Shown in pieces: positions 32,724 to 42,959 of a stretch of DNA of 64,000 bases. Source of the stretch: Piscinibacter gummiphilus (GTDB lineage Bacteria; Pseudomonadota; Gammaproteobacteria; Burkholderiales; Burkholderiaceae_C); assembly GCF_032681285.1 (NCBI RefSeq), contig NZ_CP136336.1, positions 3,583,001 to 3,647,000 on the forward strand. Direction: 5' to 3'. The notes under the pieces were generated by a model. That model saw nothing but the letters and a program-made list of their open reading frames with translations. It was not told the DNA's origin and made no database searches. How positions within the stretch are numbered: the first letter of the stretch is position 1; each line of letters starts with the position of its first letter. The position numbers and the translations under genes are program-made.

Positions 32724-35700
32724 TCAGGGCACTGCGAGTGCCGTGCCGGCGAGTGCCGGGTTCGCGCTCAGGGTCGGGGTCTGCAGCGCGCGCTGCGAGG
32801 GTGCGCGCGGCACACGCTTGAGCAGGTCGTTGACCCGCGGGCCGACGTAGCGGAAGGCGCTCTGCAGCGTCACCGCCCCGCTCGGCGCTGCCGCAGCGCG
32901 GCCCGACAGCGCTTCCATCAGCGCATAGGTGAAGGCGCCATGCTGAGGTGTGTTGCCCGATGGATCGGGGGGCACCTCGTATGAGAGCTGGTCGCCTTGC
33001 GATGCCGAGAGCACCGCGATCTGCGCCGCCGCACTGCGCTTGGCCAAGGCATACGGGTCGTTGCGCCCATCGGCGCTGCCCGAGTGACAGGTGTCGAGCA
33101 CCAGGATGCGCTTGCCGGGCACACGCTTGAGCAGCGCGTGCAGCTCGGTGCCGCTCATCAGGCTGGCGGCGGCGCGCACGTCCAGCGGCTGGCCGGGCTT
33201 GGCGCTCGTCACGGCGAGCAGGTCTTGCTGCGACGAGTCCTTGGTGAGGAAGTAATACTCGCCGGAGGCCGGGTCGGGCGTGAAGCCGTGCGAGGCCACG
33301 AACACGAGCACGGTGTCGTCGGGGCTTACCTGCTCCAGTTCCTTGAGACGCGAGACGAGGTTGGCCTTGGTCGGCTGGTCGGGCGCGTCTTCGGCCAGCA
33401 GCACGGTGCTCACGCCACTGAAAAGCTTGCCGGTGTGGCGCGTGAGCACGGCCGCCAGCTCGCGCGCATCGCGCGTGGTGTTGGGCAGCTGGGTCACGCG
33501 CACCTTGCAATCGCCACGGGCCTCGCAGGCGAGCACGCTGTCGAAGCGCGAGACGCCGGTCAGCACCAGCCACAGCCGGCCCGGCCTGGCACGGGCCGCG
33601 GCCGGTGCCGCGAGCGGCGCCGATTCGTCGAGGCCGAGCGAACGCTCGGTCTCGGCCTCGACGCGGATGACCGAGCCCGCACCGTTCAGCCGCGTGGTCA
33701 CGGTGCGCGTCAGGCGCTGCGCATCGCCACTCGCCACCCGGCGCTCGGCCGGCCGCAGCACCGGCACGCCGTCGACATACACGCCGAGCTCCTGGATCGG
33801 CTGGCCGGTGGACTCGGCGCTCAGCCGCACCGCCACCGTTCCCGGCTCGGCGCCCGTGCTGATCGACTCGATGCTCACGCGCGGCGCGGCCATCTGCCGC
33901 AGCGTCTCGGCAAGCTGCTCGGCGCTGGCGACGGCCGAGAGCGTGGCCGGCCGCAGCGCCGCGCGCACGAGGTCGGGGCGGTAGAGGCGGCGCTCGAACT
34001 GCACGGCGCGGTGGAAGTCGGGGCTGCGGTCGTCGCCCCGGTTGACGAGCCAGCCGACGTACTGGTCCCCTTGCGGCGACGATGCGTAGTAGCCGTCGGG
34101 CCGCCAGGCCACCCAGTCGCTGCCGTTGTTGTGCACGAAGAGGCCGAGCAACTCGCGGCCGCTGTCGACCGCAAACCAGCGCAGCGTGCCGTCGCCCAGC
34201 GCCACGACCACTTTCTTGCCATCGGCGGTGAGGAGCGTGTGGTACGCCGGGGCGCCGAGGTATGGCGGGTTCTCCCAGCCCTTGAGCGGCCGCCCCTGCG
34301 CGTCGACCAGCCGCAGGCGCCACTGCGTGCCGAAGGCGGCGATCGGCAGGCTCGCATGCACGGCCCAGCTGCGCACGCCCTCTTCGCGGTCGAGTGCCAC
34401 CGGCTTGCCGTTGACGGTCGTCGGCTCGCGGTAGGCGTAGAAGCCAGTGGCCGTGTCGACCGTCACCGCGCCGCTGCGCCGCGCGGGCTGCAGCGCCGCA
34501 TCGTCGAGCCCCTCGGTGGTGAGCACGGCCTGCTGGTTCTGCGCGGCCAGGTTCACCCGCAGGCGCGATGCATCGCCGCGCGACAGCACCAGCGACTGCC
34601 CGTCGGCCGACAGGCGCAGCGCGTTCGGGTCGCTGCGCTGGGCATGGAAGTCGATGTTGTGCGGCAGGCGCTGCCGGGGCTGGCCGTCGCGGTCGACCAC
34701 GATCTGGCCATCGGCCCCCACTCGGGTGAGCGAGGGCACGGTCGTCGCGAACACGATCTCGCCCTGAGGCAGCGGCAGCATGTTGGTGATCTGCTGGCGC
34801 CCGACGTTCCAGCGCTCGAGCACGCCCGACCTCACGTCGCGCACCCGGTAGATGGGCGTCGGCCCGTCGCCTTCGACGTTGCCGTTGACGTACAGCGTGC
34901 CACTGTCGGGCGACCAGGCGATGCAGCACAGCGACTGCTGGTCGGCGGCGTCGGGCTTCAAGGTGCGCCGCACCGTGAGCGTCGCGGCGTCCATCACCGT
35001 GACCTCGGGCTGCTGGCGGCCGCCGTCGGCCTTGTAGCGCACACCGAAGGCCAGCCACTTGCCATCGGGCGAGAAGCGGATGCCACCGAGCTCGGAGCCG
35101 GTGCATTGCGGCTGCCCGGCGGCCACCGGCGGGTATTGCGCGCGGAAGGCGAGCGCCAGGTCGCGCCCGCTGGGCGCTTGGTAGACACGCACGCAGCCGT
35201 CTTCGGAGGTGGTGGCGATGCGCCCATCGGCCGCGTGGTGCACGAAGGTGACGGGCGCGCCATAGGCCGCATCACCGCCAAGCGATGCGCCGGTCTCGGC
35301 ATCGATCACCTGCAGGCCACCGCGCGCCAGGCCCACTGCGAGGCGCTTGCCGTCGGGCGACAGGTCGAGCGAGACCACCACGTCGTTGTCGAAGCGGCCG
35401 AGCTTGCCGGTGATGCGCCCACGGTCGGCGTCGACCACGTAGACATGCGACGCCTTGCCCCATGCCCAGCCGGTGATGCCACCCACGTAGGCACGCTGCC
35501 CGTCACGGGCCACCGCGAGGCCATAGGGCGTGCCTTCCATGCCGGGCTCGGCGGGCAGCGGCACGCTGCGCAGCAGCTGCAGGTCGGCCATGCGCCAGAT
35601 GCGCAAGGTCTTGTCGAGCGAGACGGTGAAGAGCCGTGTGTGCGCCGCATCGCTGCGGATCTGGCCGAGCGGCGCGTTGTGCATCTCCTGCACCAGCCGC

Positions 35701-35816
35701 AATTGCGGCGTGCTGCTCGGTGCCGCCGCACGCGCGGCCGCGGGTGCGAGGAGAGCGGCCAGCGCCGCGGCGAGGCCCAGCCACGCCTTGAGCGCCAACG
35801 TCACGGCAGGCTTCAC
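32724..35816 (-). CDS. Exported WD40-like propeller and caspase-family protein
   Basis: A 1030-residue protein with a signal peptide (about residues 1-32) followed by WD40-like propeller repeats (TRLFTVSLDKTLRIWRMADL, GITGWAWGKASHVYVVDADR, GGIRFSPDGKWLAFGV and others) over roughly the first 480 residues. A linker region follows, then a C-terminal caspase-like (C14) domain from about residue 745. The caspase dyad is present: H843 in VFVASHGF and C910 in LDTCHSG, so the peptidase is probably active. It starts with GTG overlapping the TGA of the FHA-like gene (GTGA), so it is translationally coupled to the two-partner secretion pair. It could process or monitor that exoprotein; this is inference. 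Confidence 0.88.
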   Translation of the reverse strand: MKPAVTLALKAWLGLAAALAALLAPAAARAAAPSSTPQLRLVQEMHNAPLGQIRSDAAHTRLFTVSLDKTLRIWRMADLQLLRSVPLPAEPGMEGTPYGLAVARDGQRAYVGGITGWAWGKASHVYVVDADRGRITGKLGRFDNDVVVSLDLSPDGKRLAVGLARGGLQVIDAETGASLGGDAAYGAPVTFVHHAADGRIATTSEDGCVRVYQAPSGRDLALAFRAQYPPVAAGQPQCTGSELGGIRFSPDGKWLAFGVRYKADGGRQQPEVTVMDAATLTVRRTLKPDAADQQSLCCIAWSPDSGTLYVNGNVEGDGPTPIYRVRDVRSGVLERWNVGRQQITNMLPLPQGEIVFATTVPSLTRVGADGQIVVDRDGQPRQRLPHNIDFHAQRSDPNALRLSADGQSLVLSRGDASRLRVNLAAQNQQAVLTTEGLDDAALQPARRSGAVTVDTATGFYAYREPTTVNGKPVALDREEGVRSWAVHASLPIAAFGTQWRLRLVDAQGRPLKGWENPPYLGAPAYHTLLTADGKKVVVALGDGTLRWFAVDSGRELLGLFVHNNGSDWVAWRPDGYYASSPQGDQYVGWLVNRGDDRSPDFHRAVQFERRLYRPDLVRAALRPATLSAVASAEQLAETLRQMAAPRVSIESISTGAEPGTVAVRLSAESTGQPIQELGVYVDGVPVLRPAERRVASGDAQRLTRTVTTRLNGAGSVIRVEAETERSLGLDESAPLAAPAAARARPGRLWLVLTGVSRFDSVLACEARGDCKVRVTQLPNTTRDARELAAVLTRHTGKLFSGVSTVLLAEDAPDQPTKANLVSRLKELEQVSPDDTVLVFVASHGFTPDPASGEYYFLTKDSSQQDLLAVTSAKPGQPLDVRAAASLMSGTELHALLKRVPGKRILVLDTCHSGSADGRNDPYALAKRSAAAQIAVLSASQGDQLSYEVPPDPSGNTPQHGAFTYALMEALSGRAAAAPSGAVTLQSAFRYVGPRVNDLLKRVPRAPSQRALQTPTLSANPALAGTALAVP

Positions 35817-38800
35817 TTCGCCGGGCAGTCCCGCCCGGTGCCGCCTTCGGGCGAGGGCGCCTGCTGCACCACGCCAGGAGCACACACGCCCGGCGATGAC
35901 GAGGTCGCCAGACGGTAGAGCCGCTTGAACACGTTGACCGCCGAACCGGGCACTGACTGGCCGCGCCCCAGGTCGGCCTCGGCTGCCGGCCTCACGCTGA
36001 AGGCGAGTTCGGTGCTGCCAGGTTGGCCGGTCGCCTCGGGCGAGTTGGCGCCGCCGTTGGCCACGTCCTGCGTGCTGCGGTCTTCCACCACCGGCAGCGG
36101 AGGCGCAGTGCCGGTGCCGCTGAGCCCGCCGGGGATGGTGGCGCCGGTCACGCCCTGCCCGCTCGTGCTGCCCACGCCGGTGCTGCCGGCCGTGCCGTTG
36201 CCCACCGCGCCGAAGCCGGCGCCGACACCGGCGAAGCCGACGGTGCTGTTGTTGAAGCCCGGAATGCCGCCAAGGCCGGGGATGGCCACGCCGGTGTTGG
36301 AGTCGAAGGTGCGGGTGCCGTTGGAGGTGTCGATCACGCCGTCATACACGAACACTCGCGTGCCCACGCGTGTGGTCGAACTCGCCGTCGACACCGCATC
36401 GGCCAGCACGTTGGTGACCTGGAAGGTGCGCGGCTCGCTGAGCGGGTTCAGCGGCTGCAGCGCGCCGAAGGGCGTGGGCTGCAGGAAGCGGGGCACCAGC
36501 AGCTCGTAGTTCGGCGCGATGGTGGCACTGCTTTGCAGTGCGCCCGTGGTGCTGCCGGTTGAGGTGAGGACGCCCCCCGACAAGGCCACGCCATCGGCCG
36601 TGCCTGGACGGCTGAGCGCTGGGCTGGACAGGCGCACGATCGCCGTGGTGCCGAGGTCGCGCCAGCCGCTGGCCGACCACGCGCTCACCTGCGTGGCCCC
36701 GCTGGGCGCGCTGTTCGACAGCGACGACAGGTTGACGTTGGCCAGCGTCACCTGCTCCAGCCGGGCCAGCTCGCTGCTGCCGCTGGTTTCGATGCGGAAG
36801 GTGTGCGTGGCGGTGCCCGCGCCATTCGGCAGTTGCACGACTTCGGTGACGAGCTGGTTGCCCGAGTCGCGGTAGGTGCGGACCGCCAGCGCCGGCACGG
36901 TGACCGAAAACACGCCTTCGACCGGCACCGTCGAGGTGAGGTCGGGAATGACCAGCTGGTTCAGGCTCGCCCCATCCACACGGAAGAAGTAGCTGCTGAA
37001 GTTGGCACTGTCGGCCATGCGGATGCTGGTGTTCCAGACCTGGCTGCTCGCATCGCCGCTCTCGCGGAAGCTCAGCAGCTTGAGGCCGATGCCGTGGGTG
37101 GCAGCCACGACGCCCGACTGCGTGGGCGCCGAGACGATGGGCGTCTGGGTGAGCGTGGTCAGCACCGGCGTCTCGGCGAGGCGCATCGGCGTCTGCGCGG
37201 TGTGATTGGCCACGCCGGCGATGGTGGGCGTGGTGATGGCGATCTCGCGGCTGGCCGCCGTGCCGGTGGTGGGTGCAACGAGTGTGCCCACATTGGCCGG
37301 GTCCTGGTAGTTCGCCACGTTGTTGGCGATCTCGATCTTGGCGATCTCCTGGGTGACGACCCTCAGGTTGCCCAGGCCGTCTGTCGCGGCAGGCTCACCG
37401 CGCACGCTGTCGATGGCGATGCCCTGGTTCGGGCCGGAGGCCACCACGCCCGCCAGGGTGACGTTGTGCACGGCCAGGTCGGAGGCATTGAGGCTCGCGA
37501 GCGTGGAGAGCACGCCCACCATCTGGTAGCTGCCGTCGGGGTTGCGCACCCGCACGCCGGCGGTGTCGACCACGAAGCCCTGTGCATCGGTGCGCACCTG
37601 GTGCAGCGGCGGCGGGTTGCCGGGGCCAGCCTCGTACCACGACACGATGAAGTTGTTGACCGGCAGCTGCGCCATTTCGAGCGTGTTGTCGAAGAGGCCC
37701 AGCACGCGGCCACCGATGCGGATGCCGTAGCCGATCTTCAGGTCGTCGCTGCCGCCGCGCACGCCGTCGGTGCCCACGCTGTCGTAGCCGCGCGAGTAGA
37801 CGCTGCTGCCGAGGTAGACCCCGTCGGTCGCACCTGTGCCGGTGGAGGTGAGCACGATGTCGCCCTTGTTCACCGCGATCTCGTTGTTGCTGACGATGCG
37901 GCGGCCCGCCGTGATGGACAGGCCGGGGGTCGTGTCGGTGGCGTTGGCGTTGCCGTCGAGGTTGAGGCCGTTGAGTTCGACCGAGCCCGGCGTGGCGATG
38001 TAGAGGCTGCCGACGTTGGGCCGGTACTGCGACAGGTACCCACGGGCGAGGTCCACGTAACCCGTGTTCAGCAGCACCGGGCTGCCGGCGAAGACGCCGC
38101 TCGCATTGCCACCCAGGCCGCGTCGCAGGGTGACGTCGCCTGCGTTGGTGTGGATGTAGATGCTGTTGTAGGCAATCATTTCCCCAACATCCACGCTGCC
38201 GTCCGAGTGGATGACGATGCGCGACAGTGCTGCATCGTTGCCGGCATCCAGCGTGGCGTTGAGCGCAGCATCGTTGCTGGTGCCACTCGACAGCACCTGC
38301 ACGCCGCCGGTGCCTGCCTCCAGCGTGATCGTCCCGCTGCGCGTCTGGATGTCGCCGTTGACCGTGACGGTGGCGCCGGTGAGTGAAATGTCGGAGCCCG
38401 TGCCTGCCGCACGGATGCCCCCGGTTCCGAGCGTCACCGGCCCGTTGAAGGACAGAAGCGATACCGATCCGGCCGCACCGGCCTGCGTGGTCGCAATGCC
38501 CGCCCCGTCCTGGATCGACAAGGCACCCATCGCGGAGACCGCCACGGCCCCGTCACTGAAGATGGAGTTGCGAACCGTCACCGCACCTTCGCGGCTGGTG
38601 ATCGACACGCCACCGGCGCCGGACACAGCGCCTGACACGTCCACTGCGTCGCGTGCCGTCACGAAGACGCTCGTTGGCCGCGTCACGGTCGATGCGTCGG
38701 CGCTGCCGGCCAACGCCGCGATGGCCTGGCTCACGGTCACATGCCCCGCGCCCGACGACAGGTTGATGTCACCGGCGCCGAGCACGGTCGCCGCCGTGAC

Positions 38801-41119
38801 ACCGGCCCCACCGTCGATGCCGACGTCGCCCCCAGCCTGCACGCGCAAGGGCGCAGCGGTGGTGCCCGCGTGGCCGGTCGTCGCCACGAGCTGGACGCCC
38901 CCACTGCTCACCAGGCCCCCTTGCGCCGCGCTGGCGCCTTGGGAGGTGATATCGCCGCTCGTGGTGAGCACCGAGATGCCTCCGCTGCCCGCACGGGCAC
39001 CCGCCAGCGACACCGGCCCGGCGGCGTGGATGTCCAGGCCCTGGGTGGCCGTGCCCCCCACTCCAGCGATCGCCTGGCGCACCGTCACGCCGGCGCTGGT
39101 GGAGCTGAGCGACGCCGTGCCGCTGCTCGCCAGCACCCCGAGATCGATCGCGCCGCCTGCCGTGACCGTGGCCACGCCGCCGCTCACGATGCCGACGTTG
39201 TTCGCAGCGCTGCTCACGGTCGTGCCCGCCGTCACCAGCACGTTGCCGGCGTTGCTCTGAAGCACCGCATTGGCGAGGCTCACCGCGCCGTTCGTGCTGG
39301 TGACCTGGGCGTTCCCCTGCACCAGCGCACCGCTCAGGCTCACGCTACCCGCAGCGCCGACGACCAAGCTCGACACGGGCGCCGCTGCCCCATTGGCGGT
39401 CGCCGACACGAGCGCATTGCGCACCGTCACCGCCCCACCGGCGCTGCGGATGTCGACCGCCCCGCCACTGAGCACCTGCCCGAGATCCACCCCCGCACCG
39501 CCGCGGAGGTTGGCCGCGCCGCTGCCGGTGTAGAGCACCGTGCCATTGGCCTGGCTCAGCGTGCCGTTGGTCGCGGTGAGGTTCAGCGTGCCGTTGTTGA
39601 GCACGATGCTCTGGTTGACGGCGAGGTTGTTGCCCGCCGTCAGCGTGAGCCCGCCGCCCGCCGTGCCGCCACCGCCGCTCACGAGCCCGTTGACCTCGGC
39701 ATCGACGGTCACGTTCTGGTCGGCCGAGAGGGTGACGTTGGTGCCGCGGGTGAGGAAGTAACGCAGTTGGTCGGCCGAGACCTGCGAGTCGCCAGAGCTT
39801 GTCGCCGCGATGGTGAGGTTGAGCGGGTCGAGCAACAGCGAGCCTTGTTGGCCATTCGTCGCGAAGACGCCGACGTCGCCCTGGAAGCCGAGCGTGCCTT
39901 TGGAAGAGACCTCGACCTGGCCGGCATTGCCGGCCGTGCTGCCGCCGTTCGCGTCGATGCGGCCGGCGAACTGTGTGTTCTTGTCGGACCACAGCACCAC
40001 GGTGCCGCCGTCGCCGTGTGTGCCGCCGCTGGCATCGAGCGTCGCGCCTTGTGCCACGTTCACCGTGTCGGCATGGGCCAGCGCACCGCGGCCTTGCCAG
40101 TCGCCGCCCACGGCGATGCTGCCCTGCCCGCCGGTCGCGGCGAGCGACGCACCCGAATGCAGGTGGACCTCGCGACCCGTGACGTCGACGCGCCCCCCAC
40201 GCTCGCCCGAGGTGTCGAGCGTGCCGCTCACGTTCACGCGGGTGTTGGCATCGCCATGCAGCGAGATCAACCCGGGCGCGCTGGTGAACGAGGTGGCGCG
40301 CACCGTGCCGCTCAGGTTGATGAGGTTGTCGACCAGCCGCTTCACGGTGGCCACGCTCAGCTGCACGCGCCCGCCATCGGCCACGATATCGCCGCTGTGG
40401 TCGACGCGGGCCGCGAGCGGCTGGCCGCTCGCATCGGTCAGCGCCGTCATCGCGGCCGGGTCGACCACGAGGTTGACGAGCTTGTCGCCATAGAGGTCGA
40501 GCACGAAGGCATCACCACCGGCCAGCGCCACCTTGCCCAGGCGCGCGGTGATCACGCCGCTGTTGGCCACCTGGCGCCCCACGAACGCCGCGAAGCCGCC
40601 CTCGGCGACGGTGATGCGGCCCTGGTTCTCGACCGTCGCGCCCGGCTTGCCCGGCTCGTTGAACTGGAGGCGGCCGGCCATGAAGTCGGCGTTGCTGAGG
40701 TTGGAGGTGGTCGCCGTGAGGGCGCCCACGTCGACCTGCGCCGTGCGGCCGAAGAGGATGCCGTTGGGGTTGATGAGCAGCACCTGCCCGTTGGCCGTGA
40801 TGCGCCCGAAGATGGCCGACGGGTCGTTGCCCACCACGCGGTTCAGGATGGCCGCGCTGGCGTTGGGCTGCACGAAGTTGACGGTCTCGTTGGCGCCGAC
40901 GTTGAAACTGCGCCAGTCGATGGCCGCGCGCTGAGAACCCTGCGTGACGGTGGTGAGCGCGCCGTTCTGCTGGATCGACGCCTGCCCGGCCGTCACCGAG
41001 CCCCCCTGCGGCGCCGCCTGGGCGAGCGGCATCGCCAGCAGCGTGCTCGCGCCGAAGATCAGCGACATCTCGCGCGACAAGCTGCGCAGGCGGAATGGCG
41101 TGGTTGCGTGTTGCTTCAT
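35813..41119 (-). CDS. FHA-like two-partner secretion exoprotein (TpsA)
   Basis: A 1768-residue secreted protein of the filamentous haemagglutinin type. Signal peptide about residues 1-37 (ending LAMPLAQAAPQGG). The N-terminal TPS secretion domain contains INPNGILFGRTAQVDVGAL (NPNGI motif) and LNRVVGNDPSAIFGRI. The long central part is Ser/Thr/Gly/Ala/Val-rich repetitive beta-helix sequence, typical of adhesins. The C-terminus has a proline/glycine-rich tail with two cysteines (VCAPG and RDCPAK) about 19 residues apart. I chose ATG 41119 because it gives the signal peptide; the longer frame is a shadow. It lies 11 bases after its transporter gene. Confidence 0.92.
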   Translation of the reverse strand: MKQHATTPFRLRSLSREMSLIFGASTLLAMPLAQAAPQGGSVTAGQASIQQNGALTTVTQGSQRAAIDWRSFNVGANETVNFVQPNASAAILNRVVGNDPSAIFGRITANGQVLLINPNGILFGRTAQVDVGALTATTSNLSNADFMAGRLQFNEPGKPGATVENQGRITVAEGGFAAFVGRQVANSGVITARLGKVALAGGDAFVLDLYGDKLVNLVVDPAAMTALTDASGQPLAARVDHSGDIVADGGRVQLSVATVKRLVDNLINLSGTVRATSFTSAPGLISLHGDANTRVNVSGTLDTSGERGGRVDVTGREVHLHSGASLAATGGQGSIAVGGDWQGRGALAHADTVNVAQGATLDASGGTHGDGGTVVLWSDKNTQFAGRIDANGGSTAGNAGQVEVSSKGTLGFQGDVGVFATNGQQGSLLLDPLNLTIAATSSGDSQVSADQLRYFLTRGTNVTLSADQNVTVDAEVNGLVSGGGGTAGGGLTLTAGNNLAVNQSIVLNNGTLNLTATNGTLSQANGTVLYTGSGAANLRGGAGVDLGQVLSGGAVDIRSAGGAVTVRNALVSATANGAAAPVSSLVVGAAGSVSLSGALVQGNAQVTSTNGAVSLANAVLQSNAGNVLVTAGTTVSSAANNVGIVSGGVATVTAGGAIDLGVLASSGTASLSSTSAGVTVRQAIAGVGGTATQGLDIHAAGPVSLAGARAGSGGISVLTTSGDITSQGASAAQGGLVSSGGVQLVATTGHAGTTAAPLRVQAGGDVGIDGGAGVTAATVLGAGDINLSSGAGHVTVSQAIAALAGSADASTVTRPTSVFVTARDAVDVSGAVSGAGGVSITSREGAVTVRNSIFSDGAVAVSAMGALSIQDGAGIATTQAGAAGSVSLLSFNGPVTLGTGGIRAAGTGSDISLTGATVTVNGDIQTRSGTITLEAGTGGVQVLSSGTSNDAALNATLDAGNDAALSRIVIHSDGSVDVGEMIAYNSIYIHTNAGDVTLRRGLGGNASGVFAGSPVLLNTGYVDLARGYLSQYRPNVGSLYIATPGSVELNGLNLDGNANATDTTPGLSITAGRRIVSNNEIAVNKGDIVLTSTGTGATDGVYLGSSVYSRGYDSVGTDGVRGGSDDLKIGYGIRIGGRVLGLFDNTLEMAQLPVNNFIVSWYEAGPGNPPPLHQVRTDAQGFVVDTAGVRVRNPDGSYQMVGVLSTLASLNASDLAVHNVTLAGVVASGPNQGIAIDSVRGEPAATDGLGNLRVVTQEIAKIEIANNVANYQDPANVGTLVAPTTGTAASREIAITTPTIAGVANHTAQTPMRLAETPVLTTLTQTPIVSAPTQSGVVAATHGIGLKLLSFRESGDASSQVWNTSIRMADSANFSSYFFRVDGASLNQLVIPDLTSTVPVEGVFSVTVPALAVRTYRDSGNQLVTEVVQLPNGAGTATHTFRIETSGSSELARLEQVTLANVNLSSLSNSAPSGATQVSAWSASGWRDLGTTAIVRLSSPALSRPGTADGVALSGGVLTSTGSTTGALQSSATIAPNYELLVPRFLQPTPFGALQPLNPLSEPRTFQVTNVLADAVSTASSTTRVGTRVFVYDGVIDTSNGTRTFDSNTGVAIPGLGGIPGFNNSTVGFAGVGAGFGAVGNGTAGSTGVGSTSGQGVTGATIPGGLSGTGTAPPLPVVEDRSTQDVANGGANSPEATGQPGSTELAFSVRPAAEADLGRGQSVPGSAVNVFKRLYRLATSSSPGVCAPGVVQQAPSPEGGTGRDCPAK

Positions 41120-41130
41120 GTCCTGGTCCC

Positions 41131-42843
41131 TCAGAAATCGATGCCCAGGCCGGCGAAGACGCGGGCCTTGCGGTTGCCTTCGCTGGCGACGTCCTTGCGG
41201 CCGGGCTTGCCCACTTCCAGGTAGCCCCGGGTGCGCGCGGGGCCGCTCAGGCGCACGCCCAGGCCGGTCGACGACAGCGAGGTGGAGAGGTAGGAGCCAT
41301 CGACCTGCCGGCGCTGTACCTTGCCGCTCTCGGCATAGACGTAGACCGTCGACGCGACCCGTGTGCCGCCGAGGTCGTAGCGCAGCTCGAGCTTGGCCGC
41401 AGAGCCCTTCTCGCCGATGACCTCCGATGGGTCGAAGGCGCGCAGAAAGGTCTCGCCTCCCAGGCCCAGTTGTTCGGCGGTGGGCAGCTTGTCGCTCGAG
41501 CCCTGCGCGGTGCCGGCGAGCAGGGCCGACCAGTTGCCGGTGATGCTCTGCAAGCGCGCCGCGTAGACGGTCCACTTGCTGAACTGCGGGTTGGCCGAGC
41601 CGACGGGCAGCTCGCTTTGCTTGTCGGCCCCGAGGCTCGACAGGCCCTTGGACCACTCCGCGTCGAGCAGCGAGATGCCGCCCCAGCCGTCGGCCACATC
41701 GCCGGTCAGGCCGAGCCGCAGTGCGCGGATGTGGTCTTCGCTCGCGATGGTGCCGGCCACCTCGGAGCTGTTGTCGTAACCGGCCAGCGTGGCGCGCGCC
41801 GAGAGGTTGGCCTGGCGGCTGCGCAGCAAGGCCTGGCTCAGGCCGAGCGAGAGGTTGTCGCTGCGGGTGTCGATGTTGCTCAGCGCGACGTCGGTGTCGG
41901 GCTGGGAGCGCGAGGCCGAGAGACTCAGGTTGAACTTGAGGCCGTTGCGGCCCAGCGGCATGTCGGTGGCATACGCGAGCATGTTGAGCCGGTCGTCGCC
42001 CGAGCCCACCCAGCGCAGCTGGTGGCGATCGAAGTCACCCACCAGGCCCCGCACTTCGCCCGAGGCTTCGAGCCGCAGGCGGCCTTGCGAAGGCGCGCTG
42101 CGGTTGTGCGCCGAGAACGAGAACTCGCTGCGCTTCTGGCTGGCCACGAGTTCCAGGTCCGACGCGTTCGGCGTGGCACTGGCCTTGAGGTTGGCCTGCG
42201 ACGACACGCCCGGCAGCTCGCCGATGAGCAGCAGGCTGCGTTCCAGCGTGGCGAGTTGCAGGGGTCGGTCGCTCTTCACCCGCTCGAGGTAGGGCGCGAG
42301 CTTCTCGGGCGGCAGGCCGGTCACGTTGACCTGACCGATGAAGCCTTCGACGACCTGGATGCGCAGCACGGCCACGCCGAGGGTGCGGATGTCCTGCGGC
42401 GGGATGATGGCCTGCGAGAGGATGTAGCCCGCCGCGCGGTAGCGCGCCGAGATGGCGGCGGCGATGCCGAAGGCATCGGCCAGCGTGATGGGCTTGCCCA
42501 CGAGCGGCGCCCACGCCGGTGAGAGCGATTGCGTCGAGAGCGCGGTGTTGCCGTTGAGCTGCACTTCGCCGAGGAGGAAGCGCACATCCTGCGCACCCGC
42601 CGGCACCTGCTCGGCGAAGCGCGGCGTGTCGATGCGCACGCTGTCGCGCCGCACCGGCTCGGGTGGTTGGCGTGTGTCTCGCTCCACGCGGCCCGGTTGC
42701 ACGGCGCCTGCCTGCGCCCACGCGCCGCCGGAGGCGGCCCACAGCGCTGCCAGCATGCACGGCAGCGACACCCAACGTTGTTGACCCAAGGCGAACCCCC
42801 AGAGTTGCGCCGCGATGTTCCGCGAGGCGCCTCGCACCGACAT
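41131..42843 (-). CDS. ShlB/FhaC/HecB-type secretion transporter (TpsB)
   Basis: A 570-residue outer-membrane transporter that exports the FHA-like partner encoded just downstream. It has an N-terminal signal (hydrophobic part around LPCMLAALWAASGGAWAQA) and a linker. POTRA-type domains follow (FLLGEVQLNGNTALSTQSLS through VLRIQVVEGFIGQVNVTG, about residues 88-178), then a 16-strand barrel ending FAGLGIDF. The usual VRGY/F tip motif of loop 6 is replaced by LRAFDP. Gene order and direction (tpsB then tpsA) are typical. The start ATG at 42843 is the only clear candidate. Confidence 0.93.
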   Translation of the reverse strand: MSVRGASRNIAAQLWGFALGQQRWVSLPCMLAALWAASGGAWAQAGAVQPGRVERDTRQPPEPVRRDSVRIDTPRFAEQVPAGAQDVRFLLGEVQLNGNTALSTQSLSPAWAPLVGKPITLADAFGIAAAISARYRAAGYILSQAIIPPQDIRTLGVAVLRIQVVEGFIGQVNVTGLPPEKLAPYLERVKSDRPLQLATLERSLLLIGELPGVSSQANLKASATPNASDLELVASQKRSEFSFSAHNRSAPSQGRLRLEASGEVRGLVGDFDRHQLRWVGSGDDRLNMLAYATDMPLGRNGLKFNLSLSASRSQPDTDVALSNIDTRSDNLSLGLSQALLRSRQANLSARATLAGYDNSSEVAGTIASEDHIRALRLGLTGDVADGWGGISLLDAEWSKGLSSLGADKQSELPVGSANPQFSKWTVYAARLQSITGNWSALLAGTAQGSSDKLPTAEQLGLGGETFLRAFDPSEVIGEKGSAAKLELRYDLGGTRVASTVYVYAESGKVQRRQVDGSYLSTSLSSTGLGVRLSGPARTRGYLEVGKPGRKDVASEGNRKARVFAGLGIDF

Positions 42844-42959
42844 CCCGCATTCGAAGGACAGGTGACTTCGGTCATACCTTTCGGGTGTTGCCGCGGTGCA
42901 GCAGCGGCGCGGATGGTGTAGCGTTGCCGCCGCATCACCTGCCTGCTCTTCGTCCCTCC

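Noticed and set aside
41120..41656. N-terminal extension of the FHA-like protein
   Set aside because: It overlaps the tpsB gene in another frame, and the signal peptide begins at ATG 41119.
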